Source: Streptomyces celluloflavus
GTDB taxonomy: Bacteria; Actinomycetota; Actinomycetes; Streptomycetales; Streptomycetaceae
DNA length: 64,000 nt
NCBI GenBank assembly: GCA_000720995.1
Contig: JOEL01000002.1
Coordinates: 248,001 to 312,000, forward strand
Direction: 5' to 3'
Below, in pieces: positions 25,480 to 41,613 of this stretch (the stretch's first letter is position 1; every line of letters starts with the position of its first letter). Made by a program: the position numbers and the translations under genes. The notes beneath the pieces are model-generated. The model was not told the origin of the DNA. It made no database searches and saw only the letters and a program-made list of their open reading frames with translations.

Positions 25480-26469
25480 TCAGACCTCGTCGGCGGAGGG
25501 GTACTCGATCAGTTGGCACAGGACCGGGTGGCTGTTTTCGGCCAGTCGGGGCATGACCCGCGGCAGTTCCTCGAAGGCGCACCGCTCGGTGAGCAGCACG
25601 TCGAAGGCCGGGTCCGCGAGCAACTCCAGGGCCAGGGCGAGTCGGTCGGTGAAGGTGCGGCGGGACCGGCGGGCCGGGGAGACGGCGCCGACCTGGCTGC
25701 TGCGTACGGTCAGGCGGCGGGAGTGGAACGACTCGCCCAGCGGCAGGCTGACCCGCCGGTCGCCGTACCAGCTGAGTTCGAGCACCTCCCCTTCCGGCGC
25801 CAGGAGTTCGAGCGAGCGGGCGAGTCCGGCCTCGGTGGCGCTGGTGTGGAAGACCAGGTCGCGTCCGGGGCGGGCCTCCTCGGGAGGGGCGAAGCCGACG
25901 CCGAGGGCCCTGGCGATCTCCGCTCGGGCGGGATCGGTGTCGACCAGTTGCACTCCGACCGCCGGATACCGGGCGAGCACCGCCGCGACGCAGCAGCCGA
26001 CCATGCCCGCCCCGACCACCGAGATCCGGTCGCCGGGCAGCGGTGCAGCGTCCCACAGGGCGTTGACCGCGGTCTCCACCGTGCCGGCCAGTACGGCGCG
26101 GGCGGGGGGCACGGTGTCCGGTACGACGGTCACCGCGCCGGCGGGGACGACGTAGCGGGTCTGGTGCGGGTACAGGCAGAAGACGGTACGGCCGAGCAGG
26201 TCCGGCGGTCCCTGTTCGACGACGCCGACGTTGAGGTACCCGTATTTGACCGGTGCGGGGAAGTCGCCTTCCTGGAACGGCGCCCGCATGGCCGTGCGCT
26301 GACTCTCGGGCACCTCGCCGCGGAAGACCAGGGTCTCGGTGCCGCGGCTGATTCCGGAGTACAGGGTGCGGACCATGACGTCGCCGGCACCGGGGCCGGG
26401 CAGCGGAACCGTCCGGATCTCGCCCCGGCCGGGTGCCCGGAGCCAGAAGGCGCGTGCCGTGTGCTGCAT
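25480..26469 (-). CDS. Zinc-type medium-chain dehydrogenase
   Basis: A 329-aa MDR-family protein. The N-terminal GroES-like domain contains VMVRTLYSGISRGTETLVFRG and YPHQTRYVVPAG. The nucleotide-binding Rossmann loop is ISVVGAGMVGCCVAA, followed by an acidic strand end VQLVDTDPARA indicating NAD preference. The usual structural-zinc cysteine cluster is not seen, as in sorbitol- and bchC-like subgroups. ATG 26469 is supported by GGAGGTCACC directly upstream. The first gene of the minus-strand unit, it lies 62 bp before the PTPS gene and probably acts on the same pathway intermediate, for example oxidising or reducing a side-chain alcohol; this is inferred. Confidence 0.85.
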   Translation of the reverse strand: MQHTARAFWLRAPGRGEIRTVPLPGPGAGDVMVRTLYSGISRGTETLVFRGEVPESQRTAMRAPFQEGDFPAPVKYGYLNVGVVEQGPPDLLGRTVFCLYPHQTRYVVPAGAVTVVPDTVPPARAVLAGTVETAVNALWDAAPLPGDRISVVGAGMVGCCVAAVLARYPAVGVQLVDTDPARAEIARALGVGFAPPEEARPGRDLVFHTSATEAGLARSLELLAPEGEVLELSWYGDRRVSLPLGESFHSRRLTVRSSQVGAVSPARRSRRTFTDRLALALELLADPAFDVLLTERCAFEELPRVMPRLAENSHPVLCQLIEYPSADEV

Positions 26470-26601
26470 GGTGACCTCCGTGGCGGCGGGGCGGTACGCC
26501 ATCGTTCCCCGGCGGGGCCGGGCTGTGGTCCCCGAGACCCGGCAGGCACGCGGATACGCTGAGGCGCGCCGATTCACTTTGCCACACTGTAAGGAGACGT
26601 G
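26470..26601. promoter_or_regulatory. Divergent promoter interval between dehydrogenase and CDP-alcohol transferase genes
   Basis: Two divergent units start on either side of this 132-bp gap, so both promoters should lie here. A relatively AT-rich run (GATTCACTTTGCCACACTGT, 26571-26590) precedes the plus-strand gene. No confident -10/-35 pair or operator was identified. Confidence 0.45.
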
Positions 26602-27333
26602 GTGGCAGCTCAAGACCTCAGCGGCACCTGCCAGTTCAGCCAGGAGTTGACCATCGGCGTGGGCGCGCAGTTCGCCCTGCTGGCGCTGCTGTGGGTCGGG
26701 GTGGGACTGGGGCCGGCCGGCTGGCTGGCCGGCGCGGCGTTCGCCGCCGCCACCTGGGTGGTGCTGGCGCTGTCGCTGCGCAGGACGTGGTCGCGGCCGC
26801 TCGGGCCGGCGAACCGCGTCACGCTGGCGCGGACCGGGCTGGTGTGCGGGGTGACGGCGCTGGCGGCGAGCGCCGTGGCGGACCGGCGGACGCTCACCGT
26901 GGCGTCCATGGTCGTCCTCGCCGCGGTGGCGCTGGTCATGGACGCGGTCGACGGCCGGGTGGCGCGGCGCACCGGATCGGCCTCCGCGGTGGGGGCGCGC
27001 TTCGACATGGAGGTCGATGCCGTTCTGATCCTGGTGCTGAGCGCTTTCGTGGCGGTGTCCCAGGGGGCGTGGGTGCTGGTGATCGGCGCCATGCGCTACG
27101 CCTTCGTGGGGGCGGCCCGGCTGCTGCCGTGGCTGCGGGCCGCGTTGCCGCTGAGCTGCGCCCGCAAGGCCGTGGCCGCGCTCCAGGGGATCGTCCTCGT
27201 CGTGGCGAGCGCGGGGGTCCTGCCGCCGGTGGCCACCAGGCTGCTGCTCGGACTGTCGCTGGCCGCCCTCGTGTGGTCGTTCGGGCGGGACGTCGTGTGG
27301 CTGCGGCGGTGCGGGCCGCGTCAAGCGGTGTGA
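26602..27333 (+). CDS. CDP-alcohol phosphatidyltransferase
   Basis: A 243-aa membrane enzyme with the full family signature DG(X)2AR(X)8G(X)3D(X)3D, read here as DAVDGRVARRTG, then VGARFDMEVDA. Five to six hydrophobic helices surround it (for example LLALLWVGVGLGPAGWLAG and LTVASMVVLAAVALVM). Family members transfer a phosphatidyl or similar group from a CDP-alcohol to another alcohol at the membrane, giving phospholipids or phosphodiester-linked headgroups. The acceptor is unknown. GTG 26602 is preferred over the in-frame GTG at 26599 because AAGGAG then has a five-base spacer. Together with the UPF0104 protein and glycosyltransferase it suggests that the cluster's product is attached to or built on a lipid. 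Confidence 0.87.
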   Translation: MAAQDLSGTCQFSQELTIGVGAQFALLALLWVGVGLGPAGWLAGAAFAAATWVVLALSLRRTWSRPLGPANRVTLARTGLVCGVTALAASAVADRRTLTVASMVVLAAVALVMDAVDGRVARRTGSASAVGARFDMEVDAVLILVLSAFVAVSQGAWVLVIGAMRYAFVGAARLLPWLRAALPLSCARKAVAALQGIVLVVASAGVLPPVATRLLLGLSLAALVWSFGRDVVWLRRCGPRQAV

Positions 27334-27744
27334 GGTGGGATTGGGCCATGCGCTTCGATCGATTGTGATTGGCCTTGTTCTCTCTTGACGTAAGCGCACC
27401 CTGATTCGACCATGGCGTGTCGGTGGGGCCCGCGTCGCGCTGCGCCCGGTCCTTCGGGCCCGGCCATCACCCCGGGCCTGCGCATGGGCGCCGAGGTCCG
27501 CGCGCCTTTCGTCGTGCGCTTCGATATGGCAACCGGGTAAGGGAAATCTGGAATTATCTCATCCGGGGCCCGAGGTCCCGCGGCTCGGCAGTCCCATATG
27601 ACTGAAATAAAACGCAATTCCGGACGATGAGGGAACCGTAAATTCCGTTTCTCTTTGTTCGCTTGGTCGCCTCCGGCAGTTCTCTACGTGATCACAAGTG
27701 TGCTGAAGTATTTCTTCGGCTCGACGCTCCAAGGGGGAGCAGCG
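27334..27744. other. Noncoding interval upstream of the StrR-like regulator
   Basis: This 411-bp gap has clearly lower GC than the flanking genes, with AT-rich patches (around 27541-27660). It should hold the promoter of the pathway regulator. A TTGACG lies at 27385-27390 without a good -10 box at the right distance, and a GTGATCAC palindrome at 27688-27695. No StrR-type inverted repeat was recognised and no gene is supported. Confidence 0.45.
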
Positions 27745-28758
27745 GTGTCTGACGTATTGACTGGATTGGGCACGGAGCATCGGGACGGTGGTGAATTACG
27801 GCAGTACGTCACCGAGATAGTGGCCGTACGATCATTGTTGTACTTCGGGTCGCCGCGGCTGGCGGGCGAGGATCCCCACCACTCCCATGCGCTGGCCGAG
27901 ACGGATATGCCCCTGCCGCCGATCGTGGTGCACCGGCCCACGATGCATGTGATCGACGGTCTGCACCGCGTGCGCGCCGCTCTGCTGCGGGGTGACGAGC
28001 ACATCGAGGCACGGTTCTTCGACGGCTCCCCGGAGGACGCCTTCGTCATGGCCGTGAAACTCAACACCCGGCACGGCAGGCCCCTTTCGCAGGCCGATCG
28101 GACCGCGGCGGCCGCCCGCATCATCGGTACCCACCCGCACTGGTCCGACCGCAAGATCGCGGAGATCGCCGGGATCTCACCGAGCGGGGTCGGCGCCCTG
28201 CGGGCCCGTTCAACTGACGACGCCGGCCAGTCGAACACCCGGACCGGACGCGATGGGCGGGTGCGCCCGCTCAACGCCGCCGAAGGCCGCAGACGCGCCG
28301 GCGAGTTCATCGCCGAGCGTCCCGACGCCTCCTTGCGGGAGGTCGCCGAGGTCGCGGGCATCGCCGTCGCCACCGCCCGGGACGTACGCAAAAGGCTGGA
28401 GGACGGCGAGGATCCCGTACCGCCCAAACTGCGGGCCGCGGAGTGGCGGGACTCCGATCCCAAGGGTACACACGATCGGGCGAAAGAAGGGGATAAGGTC
28501 CCTGAACTCCCTTCCGAGAGCGACTCGTTGATCCTCTCCAGTATGCGCAAGGACCCCACGCTGCGCTTCCGGGAGTCCGGGCGGACGCTGCTGAGGCTGC
28601 TCAGCTGCCAGCCGATCGAACCGGAGCAGTGGCAGTGGCTCGCCACGGGCGTGCCCACGCACCGCGCGTGCGATGTGGTGCGGGCGGCGCGCCGACGCGG
28701 CGAGCAATGGCTCAGGTTCGCCCAGGAGTTGGAGGAGCGACGTCTCCACGAGAGTTAG
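27745..28758 (+). CDS. StrR/NovG-family (ParB-N-domain) pathway-specific activator
   Basis: A 337-aa DNA-binding protein. Residues about 18-100 are the ParB/Sulfiredoxin-like N-domain of StrR-type activators: EIVAVRSLLYFGSPRLAGED, PPIVVHRPTMHVIDGLHRVR and EARFFDGSPEDAFVMAVKLN. An HTH follows (LSQADRTAAAARI, WSDRKIAEIAGISPSGVGAL), and a second helix-turn-helix-like repeat occurs at EFIAERPDASLREVAEVAGI. StrR-family proteins switch on antibiotic clusters by binding inverted repeats before biosynthetic genes, so this is the likely activator of the PKS/NRPS operon. GTG 27745 is chosen for the AAGGGGGAG upstream. Codon 18 is TTA (27796-27798), which would make translation bldA-dependent. A strong hairpin follows the gene. 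Confidence 0.85.
   Translation: MSDVLTGLGTEHRDGGELRQYVTEIVAVRSLLYFGSPRLAGEDPHHSHALAETDMPLPPIVVHRPTMHVIDGLHRVRAALLRGDEHIEARFFDGSPEDAFVMAVKLNTRHGRPLSQADRTAAAARIIGTHPHWSDRKIAEIAGISPSGVGALRARSTDDAGQSNTRTGRDGRVRPLNAAEGRRRAGEFIAERPDASLREVAEVAGIAVATARDVRKRLEDGEDPVPPKLRAAEWRDSDPKGTHDRAKEGDKVPELPSESDSLILSSMRKDPTLRFRESGRTLLRLLSCQPIEPEQWQWLATGVPTHRACDVVRAARRRGEQWLRFAQELEERRLHES
27796..27798 (+). promoter_or_regulatory. In-frame TTA (bldA-type) codon in the pathway activator
   Basis: From GTG 27745 the codons run TCT GAC GTA TTG ... GGT GGT GAA TTA CGG CAG, placing TTA at codon 18. TTA is very rare in Streptomyces and typically sits in cluster regulators, delaying antibiotic production until bldA tRNA is available. 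The frame is fixed by the conserved protein downstream. Confidence 0.88.
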
Positions 28759-28796
28759 CCGGGCCGGCGCCGGGGGCCACTTCGCAGGACGCTTCT

Positions 28797-28837
28797 GAAG
28801 GCTGTTGAGCACACAGGCCGTGTGCGCAACAGCCTTC
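28797..28837 (+). terminator. Strong hairpin terminator after the activator gene
   Basis: An 11-bp perfect outer stem (GAAGGCTGTTG at 28797-28807 with CAACAGCCTTC at 28827-28837) encloses a 6-bp inner stem (GCACAC/GTGTGC) and a five-base loop, interrupted by one unpaired base on each side. It begins 38 bp after the stop and is followed by a modestly T-rich TGTCATTTCG. It should isolate the regulator's transcript from the biosynthetic operon. Confidence 0.85.
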
Positions 28838-29068
28838 TGTCATTTCGTGATGCGTGCGGGCCGCGTGTCGACGCGGACCGGATGTCGGCGTTCGGTCAGG
28901 TCCGGGGACGCCGGAAATGGCGGCCGCGGCGGCCTGTTCCGCCCCTCCGGGAGGATCTGCGCCGGCCTCCGGGGAGCGGGAAAACCCTGCAGCCTCCGCG
29001 ACGTCGGGAGTTTCCCCTGCTCGGGCGCCGAGTTGTGTACAAGTGTGCGGTTCTCGCGTGGTCGAGGC

Positions 29069-29097
29069 TTGCTGCTCGTATGCGAGATGAGTAGAAG
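29069..29097 (+). promoter_or_regulatory. Candidate vegetative-type promoter of the biosynthetic operon
   Basis: TTGCTG (29069-29074) and TAGAAG (29092-29097) are separated by 17 bases, a fair match to the Streptomyces HrdB-type pattern TTGACN/TAGRRT. It lies about 350 bp before the first biosynthetic gene. Support is the spacing and sequence only. Confidence 0.35.
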
Positions 29098-29175
29098 TTA
29101 GGGAGTACGCGGTAGACGTTTGGTTGAGCCATATTGCGCCAACGCATTCAGTGGATACGGCGACGGGGGAAAGAA

Positions 29176-29238
29176 ATGACTTCGGCAGACGGAATGCGGA
29201 TTCCTGGGTATCCCGGGACGATCCGTTTGCCGGTCTGA
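29176..29238 (+). CDS. Possible 20-codon leader ORF
   Basis: ATG 29176 follows GGGGGAAAGA and opens a frame of 20 codons (MTSADGMRIPGYPGTIRLPV) ending in TGA at 29236-29238. Third codon positions are not GC-biased, so it may be chance or an untranslated-leader element rather than a real peptide gene. If translated, it could influence expression of the operon that starts 207 bp later. Confidence 0.2.
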   Translation: MTSADGMRIPGYPGTIRLPV

Positions 29239-29445
29239 CCGGTACCGGTATTCGACCGCGCCGCCGTTCCGCGGCGATGCGCACCGTTCCCCGATCCTCT
29301 CCGGCGCGCCGTGACGGCCGCCCACGCGGGGGCGAGTGAGGTACCCGCCGTGCCCGCATTCCACCGCCGCCCTCTCGCCCCGCGCATCCCGTTCCCGGCC
29401 GCCGCGAGCCCAGGGCGTCCCCAGCAGGAAGGACCACCCGGCGAC

Positions 29446-30522
29446 ATGACTGAACCGACGGCCCCGGCAGCGGACCCGGTCCTGGCGCACCACCGGCGCG
29501 ATGGGGCCACCGGCCCGCCGGGGGGACGCGCCGCGGTCATCGCGGGGATCGGCTCGTACGTGCCACCCGGAGTCGTGACCAACCAGGACCTGGAAAAGCG
29601 GCTGGACACCTCCGACGAGTGGATCCGCAGCCGGACCGGCATCGCGACCCGGCACGTGGTCGACGCGGGGACCGCGACCTCCGACCTCGCGGTGGAAGCC
29701 GGGCGGCGGGCGCTGGCCTCGGCCGGCGAGCCGGGGGCGGACGCCGTCGTGCTGGCCACCACCACCTCCGACCGGCCGTGCCCGGCCACCGCGCCGGACG
29801 TGGCCGCCCGCCTCGGGCTGGCCGGCGTCGCCGCCTTCGACATCGCCGCCGTCTGCTCGGGCTTCCTCTACGGACTGGCCACCGCCGCGGGCCTGATCGC
29901 CGCCGGAACTGCCGGACGGGTGCTGCTCGTCGCGGCCGACGCCTTCACCACGATCATCGATCCGCTGGACCGCGGCACCGCCGTGATCTTCGCGGACGGT
30001 GCGGGCGCGGTGGTACTGCGGGCCGGTACGGCGGACGAGCCGGGTGCCGTCGGCCCGGTCGTGCTCGGCAGCGACGGAACGCTCAGCGACCTCATCGAAG
30101 TCCCCGCGGGCGGCTCCCGCCAGCGCTCCTCGGCCACCGCACCGGAGCCGGGGGAGGAGTTCTTCCGGATGCGGGGCCGCGACACCTACCGGCACGCGGT
30201 GATGCACATGCTGGCCGCCTCCGAGGAGGCGGTCGCCCGCGCGGGGTGGCGGCTGGCGGATGTCGACCGGCTCGCCGCTCACCAGGCCAACGCCCGCATC
30301 CTCGCCACCGTGGCGGAGCGGCTGGGCCTGCCCCCCGAGCGGCAGCTCTCCAATATCGAGACGGTGGGCAACACCGGCGCCGCGTCGATCCCCCTCCTGC
30401 TGGCGCAGTCCGCGGCCGAGGGCCGGCTGACGGCCGGTCACCGCGTCCTGCTCACCGCGTTCGGCGGGGGACTGGCCTGGGGGGCGACCACCGTGGTGTG
30501 GCCCGAGGTGAAGGCCCTCTGA
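29446..30522 (+). CDS. Beta-ketoacyl-ACP synthase III (FabH-like)
   Basis: A 358-aa thiolase-fold enzyme with the complete KAS III triad: Cys137 in DIAAVCSGFLYG, His279 in AHQANARI and Asn309 in ETVGNTGAAS. The N-terminal SYVPPGVVTNQDLEKRLDTS and DEWIRSRTGIATRHV are typical FabH. It condenses an acyl-CoA primer with malonyl-ACP. In this place it probably primes a dedicated fatty acyl chain, possibly with a branched primer, for the adjacent FAAL-PKS; that is inferred from the following ACP and KAS II. ATG 29446 is chosen because the FabH-like sequence follows soon after, with GGAAGGA 12 bases upstream; the frame stays open to a GTG at 29311. First gene of the long operon. Confidence 0.87.
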   Translation: MTEPTAPAADPVLAHHRRDGATGPPGGRAAVIAGIGSYVPPGVVTNQDLEKRLDTSDEWIRSRTGIATRHVVDAGTATSDLAVEAGRRALASAGEPGADAVVLATTTSDRPCPATAPDVAARLGLAGVAAFDIAAVCSGFLYGLATAAGLIAAGTAGRVLLVAADAFTTIIDPLDRGTAVIFADGAGAVVLRAGTADEPGAVGPVVLGSDGTLSDLIEVPAGGSRQRSSATAPEPGEEFFRMRGRDTYRHAVMHMLAASEEAVARAGWRLADVDRLAAHQANARILATVAERLGLPPERQLSNIETVGNTGAASIPLLLAQSAAEGRLTAGHRVLLTAFGGGLAWGATTVVWPEVKAL

Positions 30523-30602
30523 ACCGCCCTCCGATCCGTCCGCACGTGCGGACGCGCCGTGCGGACCCCCGATGCCCAGAGGCTCCCAGGAAAGGAAGCA
30601 CC

Positions 30603-30842
30603 GTGTCCGTGCAGTTCGAGCAACTCAAGGAAATCCTGGTCACCAAGTTGCGGGTGGCGCCGGAGCAGGTCACGCCCGAGGCGACGTGGGAGGACATCGA
30701 GCTGGACTCGCTGGCGATGGTCGAACTGTCGCTGATGCTGGAGGAGAACTGCGGTCTGCGGATCGGCGACGACGAACTGCTGGAGACGCCGACGATCAAG
30801 GACATGGTGCGCCTCATGGAAGAGCGGAGCACCACGGCCTGA
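30603..30842 (+). CDS. Stand-alone acyl carrier protein
   Basis: A 79-aa ACP starting at GTG 30603, with the phosphopantetheine serine (S36) in DIELDSLAMVEL and an acidic helix II/III region (LMLEENCGLRIGDDELLE). It would carry growing chains between the KAS III and KAS II that flank it, and possibly hand the finished acid to the FAAL. Its stop TGA shares one base with the ATG of the KAS II gene (TGATG), so the two are translationally coupled. AGGAAAGGAAGCACC upstream gives a good ribosome site. Confidence 0.92.
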   Translation: MSVQFEQLKEILVTKLRVAPEQVTPEATWEDIELDSLAMVELSLMLEENCGLRIGDDELLETPTIKDMVRLMEERSTTA

Positions 30843-32062
30843 TGTCCGGGATCGATGTCGCGGTGACCGGGATCGGCCTGGTCACCCCCGGTGGCGTCGG
30901 AGTCGGGCCGAGCTGGGCGGCGGTCTGCGAGGGCCGGCCGACGGCTGCCCTGGACCCCGGGCTCGCGGGCAACCCCGTACGGCTCGCGTGCCGGGTCCCC
31001 GGCTTCGACGCGGACGCCCTCCTCGGCGCCCGCCGCGCCTACCGGCTGGACAGATTCGTCCAGTTCGCGCTGGTGGCGGCGCGCGAGGCGCTCGCCGACG
31101 CCGGGCTCGACCCGCACTCCTGGGACGGTGCGCGGGTCGGGGTGGTGCTCGGCTGCGCCGACGGCGGGCCGGGCACGGTGGAGCAGCAGCACGACGTCCT
31201 GCGGGACCGTGGCGTCGCCAAGGTCTCCCCGCTGCTGCTGCCCATGCAGCTGCCGAACATGCTGGCCGGCCAGACCGCCATGGAGTTCGGGGCCACCGGA
31301 CCCAATCTGGTGGTGGCCACGGCCTGCGCGTCCGGGGCCACCGCCATCGGCACGGCCCGGGACCTGCTCGCGCTGGACCGGTGTGACGTCGTACTGGCGG
31401 GCGGCAGCGAAGCGATGATCACGCCCCTGGTGATGGCCGGTTTCGCGCAGATGGGAGCGCTCTCCCGCCGCGAGGACGACCCGGCGACCGCCTCCCGGCC
31501 GTTCGACGTCGGCCGCGACGGCTTCGTCGCGGGCGAGGGGGCGGGCGTCCTGGTGCTGGAGCGCACCGCCGACGCCCGAGCCCGCGGCGCCGGGGTGCGG
31601 GGCAGGATCGTCGGCTACGGCGCGACCGCGGACGCCCACCACATGACCAGCCCGCACCCCCGGGGCGTTGGGGTCGAGCGGGCCCTGCGCGCGGCGCTGG
31701 CCGACGCGGACGCCACCCCCGCCGACGTCCGGCACGTCAACGCCCACGGCACCTCCACGCAGCTCAACGACCTGGTCGAGGCCCAGGCGCTGAACCGGGT
31801 GCTGACCGCGGACCCGCTCGTCACCTCCACCAAGGGCGTGACGGGGCATCTGCTGGGCGCGGCGGGTGCGGTGGAGGCCGCGTTCGCCGTCCTGGCCGTC
31901 GAGCGAGGGGTGGTGCCTCCCACCGCCAACCTGTCCCGGCTGGACCCGCGGATGGACATCGGTGTCGCCCGTACCCGGACCGACGCCCGGGTGGAACTCG
32001 CGCTGAGCAATTCCTGCGGATTCGGCGGTCAGAACGCCACGCTGGCCATCGCCGCGGCCTGA
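30842..32062 (+). CDS. Beta-ketoacyl-ACP synthase II (FabF-like)
   Basis: A 406-aa elongating condensing enzyme. Catalytic residues are Cys162 in VVATACASGATAIG, His302 in VNAHGTSTQLND and His336 in KGVTGHLLGAAGA. The C-terminal NSCGFGGQNATL is the gatekeeper region of FabF/KAS II enzymes. With the preceding KAS III and ACP it makes a minimal elongation set; ketoreduction, dehydration and enoyl reduction would have to come from housekeeping fatty acid synthase. It is not a chain-length-factor-type protein because the active Cys is intact. Role in making the lipid starter is inferred from the FAAL immediately downstream. Confidence 0.87.
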   Translation: MSGIDVAVTGIGLVTPGGVGVGPSWAAVCEGRPTAALDPGLAGNPVRLACRVPGFDADALLGARRAYRLDRFVQFALVAAREALADAGLDPHSWDGARVGVVLGCADGGPGTVEQQHDVLRDRGVAKVSPLLLPMQLPNMLAGQTAMEFGATGPNLVVATACASGATAIGTARDLLALDRCDVVLAGGSEAMITPLVMAGFAQMGALSRREDDPATASRPFDVGRDGFVAGEGAGVLVLERTADARARGAGVRGRIVGYGATADAHHMTSPHPRGVGVERALRAALADADATPADVRHVNAHGTSTQLNDLVEAQALNRVLTADPLVTSTKGVTGHLLGAAGAVEAAFAVLAVERGVVPPTANLSRLDPRMDIGVARTRTDARVELALSNSCGFGGQNATLAIAAA

Positions 32063-32151
32063 GCGAACGAAAGAGAAGCAGCGCAAGAAAGAACTGGCCG
32101 GGAAATTTTCGAACCTTCGAGAAAGGAGGAGGGGAGTACGGCCGAAGGGCA

Positions 32152-32664
32152 GTGTTCCCCTGCCGTCCAATGAGCGGAATGACCGGTGTGACGGGCGCTT
32201 CCATGGATGTGACCGGAAAGACGGTGCGGAGCATCGGCCTGCTGCGCATCGACCACCTCGGCATGGCCGTCGCCGACCTCGACGAGGCGATCGAGTACTA
32301 CCAGCGGGTGTTCGGCATGCGCTGCACCCATATCGAGGAGAACCACGAACAAGGGGTGCGGGAGGCGATGATGTCGGTCGGGGACGACGCGGCGGGCGGG
32401 TGCGTCCAGCTGCTCGCACCCCTGACGCCGACGTCGACGATTGCGCGGTTCCTGGACCGCTCGGGCCCCGGCGTGCAGCAGATCGCGTACACCGTCACCG
32501 ACGTGGAGGCGGCCGGTGCGGCGCTGCGCGAGCGCGGGGTGCGCCTGCTGTACGACGCGCCGCGGCGGGGCACGGCGGGCTCCCGGGTCAACTTCGTGAA
32601 CCCCAAGGACGCCGGCGGGCTGCTGGTCGAGCTGGTGGAGCCGGCCCCGGCCGCGGACCACTGA
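32152..32664 (+). CDS. Methylmalonyl-CoA epimerase (VOC family)
   Basis: A 170-aa glyoxalase/VOC-fold protein. It shows GLLRIDHLGMAVADLDEAIE, then YYQRVFGMRCTHIEEN, a central QQIAYTVTDVEAAGAALRER and the C-terminal NPKDAGGLLVELVE, with metal-binding His and Glu residues in the expected strands. Methylmalonyl-CoA epimerase interconverts (2R)- and (2S)-methylmalonyl-CoA; PKS acyltransferases use the 2S form. A dedicated copy inside the cluster argues that at least one AT uses methylmalonyl-CoA. Start is uncertain: GTG 32152 has GAAGGG four bases upstream, while ATG 32170 lacks a ribosome site. The preceding 90 bp contain an AT-rich run with a strong GGAGGAGG near 32122. Confidence 0.83.
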   Translation: MFPCRPMSGMTGVTGASMDVTGKTVRSIGLLRIDHLGMAVADLDEAIEYYQRVFGMRCTHIEENHEQGVREAMMSVGDDAAGGCVQLLAPLTPTSTIARFLDRSGPGVQQIAYTVTDVEAAGAALRERGVRLLYDAPRRGTAGSRVNFVNPKDAGGLLVELVEPAPAADH

Positions 32665-32845
32665 GATTTCCCGGATTCCGCTTCACGAAGGCCGCGCCGG
32701 TACGCCGGTACGGCAATGGAGCAGTACACCGAGCAACCGGAATTCCTGTGTCCGGGTTCAGGAAGACCTTTGGGCCGGCATCGGGTAACTCCGTGAAGTC
32801 CCTCAGGGGTTCGGGAATTATTCGCGTGGAAAATGGGGGGCGGCT

Positions 32846-41611
<8,766 letters not shown>

Positions 41612-41613
41612 GC

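Larger units (their letters stand above)
28838..29445. other. Long leader/promoter region of the PKS/NRPS operon
   Basis: About 600 bp of lower-GC sequence lie between the terminator and the KAS III gene. It contains a candidate promoter (29069-29097), a small ORF with a ribosome site (29176-29238) and a 12-bp palindrome ACCGGTACCGGT at 29238-29249. No conserved protein is encoded. The activator's operator is expected here but no StrR-type site could be assigned by eye. Confidence 0.5.

Noticed and set aside
27349-27525. 11-bp direct repeat TGCGCTTCGAT at 27349 and 27515 before the activator
   Set aside because: The copies are 166 bp apart, not inverted, and do not resemble the StrR-type operator; chance is a sufficient explanation.
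28838-29445. StrR-type inverted repeat operator before the KAS III gene
   Set aside because: I looked for a GTTCGACTG-N11-CAGTCGAAC-like site and found only half-matches (for example GTATTCGACC near 29248), not a convincing palindrome.
32665-32845. Promoter or terminator between epimerase and FAAL-PKS
   Set aside because: A TTCCTG/CAGGAA inverted repeat and a GCCGGTAC tandem pair occur, but the stem is short with a long loop and there is no clear promoter; not called.
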